A stretch of 5,785 bases of DNA. Source: a bacterium (lineage in GTDB: Bacteria; Pseudomonadota; Gammaproteobacteria; Burkholderiales; Burkholderiaceae_C). Of the stretch, positions 5,466 to 5,785 are shown one piece after another. The DNA lies in assembly GCA_030824095.1 (NCBI GenBank), contig JAVBYK010000510.1, forward strand, positions 1 through 5,785, written 5' to 3'. A program made the translations under genes and the position numbers. The notes under the pieces are model-generated. The model did no database searches, was not told the DNA's origin, and worked only from the letters and a program-made list of their open reading frames with translations. Each line of letters starts with the position of its first letter. The first letter of the stretch is position 1.

Positions 5466-5494
5466 ATATTACTTGCCTCGAATCTTATTTGCAA
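5466..5494 (-). promoter_or_regulatory. Candidate sigma70 promoter for the winged-helix-narXL operon
   Basis: TTGCAA (5494-5489) and TAATAT (5471-5466) are separated by 17 bp; each matches the consensus at 4 of 6 positions. Transcription would begin near 5459, giving a leader of about 218 nt before ATG 5241. ATTTGC-AA-GCAAAT (5487-5500) forms an inverted repeat over the -35 element. Confidence 0.4.
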
Positions 5495-5590
5495 GCAAAT
5501 GCTACAAAAGTTGCAAACCGTTGTAAAAAAAGACGAGTCGACCGATGCAAAAAGTGAAAAACCGCACAGGAGAGAAGCCCCCCAGAAACC

Positions 5591-5616
5591 AAAAAGCCCA
5601 TGCAAAACATGGGCTT
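5591..5616 (-). terminator. Rho-independent terminator after tRNA-Ser
   Basis: The minus-strand transcript has a perfect 9-bp stem AAGCCCATG / CATGGGCTT with a 5-nt TTTTG loop, ending in a run of five T (5595-5591) that overlaps the base of the stem. It begins two bases after the encoded CCA of the tRNA and should end the serS-tRNA transcript before the narXL operon leader. Confidence 0.92.
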
Positions 5617-5617
5617 A

Positions 5618-5705
5618 TGGCGGAGTGGGTGGGATTCGAACCCACGGTACCTTGCGGTACGCTTGATTTCGAGTCAAGTACATTCGACCACTCTGCCACC
5701 ACTCC
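5618..5705 (-). tRNA. tRNA-Ser (anticodon CGA), CCA encoded
   Basis: This 88-nt class II tRNA decodes UCG. The acceptor arms GGAGTGG and CCACTCC pair perfectly, followed by discriminator G and encoded CCA. The D region contains GCAGAGTGGTCGAATG as in bacterial tRNA-Ser. The anticodon stem CTTGA/TCAAG holds loop CTCGAAA, with anticodon CGA at 5671-5669. The long variable arm (CGTACC-GCAA-GGTACC type) marks it as a serine tRNA, and the T arm GTGGG-TTCGAAT-CCCAC is complete. It lies 37 bp after the stop of what looks like serS on the same strand and is followed by an intrinsic terminator. Confidence 0.97.
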
Positions 5706-5714
5706 TGAATAGTT

Positions 5715-5732
5715 GCTTCGATTGGACGAAGC
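5715..5732 (-). other. Hairpin in the tRNA-Ser 5' leader
   Basis: GCTTCG-TCCAAT-CGAAGC forms a perfect 6-bp stem with a 6-nt loop between the candidate promoter and the mature tRNA 5' end. It may shape the precursor for RNase P or other processing; this is inference. Confidence 0.4.
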
Positions 5733-5736
5733 CGAG

Positions 5737-5763
5737 ATTCTATCAGGCTCTGAGCGTGTCCAA
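5737..5763 (-). promoter_or_regulatory. Candidate extended -10 promoter for tRNA-Ser
   Basis: TAGAAT (5742-5737) is preceded by TGA, giving an extended -10 (TG-N-TAGAAT). TTGGAC (5763-5758) could serve as -35, but the spacer is only 15 bp. The GC-rich CTCGGC after the -10 resembles the discriminator of stable-RNA promoters. The -35 lies inside the upstream coding end, and the TG comes from its stop codon. Confidence 0.45.
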
Positions 5764-5785
5764 GCCGCCCAGGTAGGGGCGCAGC
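5743..5785 (-). CDS. serS: Seryl-tRNA synthetase, C-terminal end only (truncated by the window edge)
   Basis: Reading the minus strand from the window edge, one frame gives LRPYLGGLDTLRA and then TGA (5745-5743). Bacterial seryl-tRNA synthetases typically end with a segment of the form VPExLRPYMxGLE, so LRPYLGGLD is a good match to that tail. SerS charges tRNA-Ser, and a tRNA-Ser gene follows on the same strand 37 bp later, which supports the call. Only 13 residues are visible, so this is a motif-plus-context assignment. Confidence 0.7.
   Translation of the reverse strand, partial: LRPYLGGLDTLRA

Larger units (their letters stand above)
5242..5590. other. 349-bp intergenic region: structured leader of the winged-helix-narXL operon
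   Basis: No convincing gene lies here; short open frames have no family pattern. From right to left the region holds A/T-rich DNA after the tRNA terminator, TTGCAA repeats 22 bp apart (5489-5494 and 5511-5516), a candidate promoter, a nested hairpin, two smaller inverted repeats (CTCGC-TGGCT-GCGAG 5413-5427, CTCC-GT-GGAG 5399-5408), two 5-N4-5 palindromes and an inverted repeat enclosing the ribosome-binding site. These elements are entered separately. Confidence 0.6.

Noticed and set aside
5502..5702. 66-codon open frame on the minus strand
   Set aside because: It is read through the tRNA-Ser gene and its terminator; an artefact of the tRNA sequence.
5618..5705. tRNA-Ser as the integration site of an island carrying narXL
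   Set aside because: I could not see a second copy of the tRNA 3' end, an integrase or any insertion-sequence remnant within the window.

Overview
The window reads as chromosomal DNA from a GC-rich betaproteobacterium, most likely Burkholderiales and probably Comamonadaceae. The evidence is the overall protein character: a TrpS with a C-terminal extension, an FKBP isomerase with Cys in its active-site motif, and a denitrifier-type NarX/NarL plus DNR-like regulator. The species cannot be named from this stretch alone.

Layout: the left edge holds the C-terminal two thirds or so of tryptophanyl-tRNA synthetase (1-807, +), followed by a small exported FKBP-type prolyl isomerase (871-1296, +). 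These converge on a block of minus-strand genes. In transcription order, from right to left, they are: the last codons of seryl-tRNA synthetase (5785-5743), tRNA-Ser(CGA) (5705-5618) with its own intrinsic terminator (5616-5591), a roughly 350-bp structured intergenic region, an unrecognised 123-aa winged-helix-like protein (5241-4870), NarX (4827-2902), NarL (2885-2208), a 195-bp intergenic region, and a DNR-like Crp/Fnr regulator (2012-1314).

How the genes work together: NarX has the periplasmic P-box for nitrate/nitrite, a HAMP domain, a cysteine-bearing central module and a HisKA_3-type kinase core. NarL is its LuxR-type response regulator. The DNR-like protein lacks FNR's iron-sulfur cysteines but keeps the E..SR recognition helix that reads TTGA half-sites. 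Three palindromes with the matching TTGA-N6-TCAA geometry lie in the two intergenic regions of this cluster: one perfect FNR/DNR box (2172-2185) and one 9-bp-arm palindrome (2031-2054) before the DNR-like gene, and one (5364-5379) before the winged-helix-narXL operon. This suggests a self-wired regulatory module for nitrate respiration or denitrification. No nitrate reductase or transporter gene is in the window, so its targets lie elsewhere.

The least explained part is the leader of the winged-helix-narXL operon (5242-5590). It holds a candidate sigma70 promoter, a nested hairpin that would start at about +1, two 5-N4-5 palindromes, and a 10-bp stem that encloses the Shine-Dalgarno sequence of the winged-helix gene. 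Together with the unassigned small protein, this is the best candidate in the window for something not yet described.
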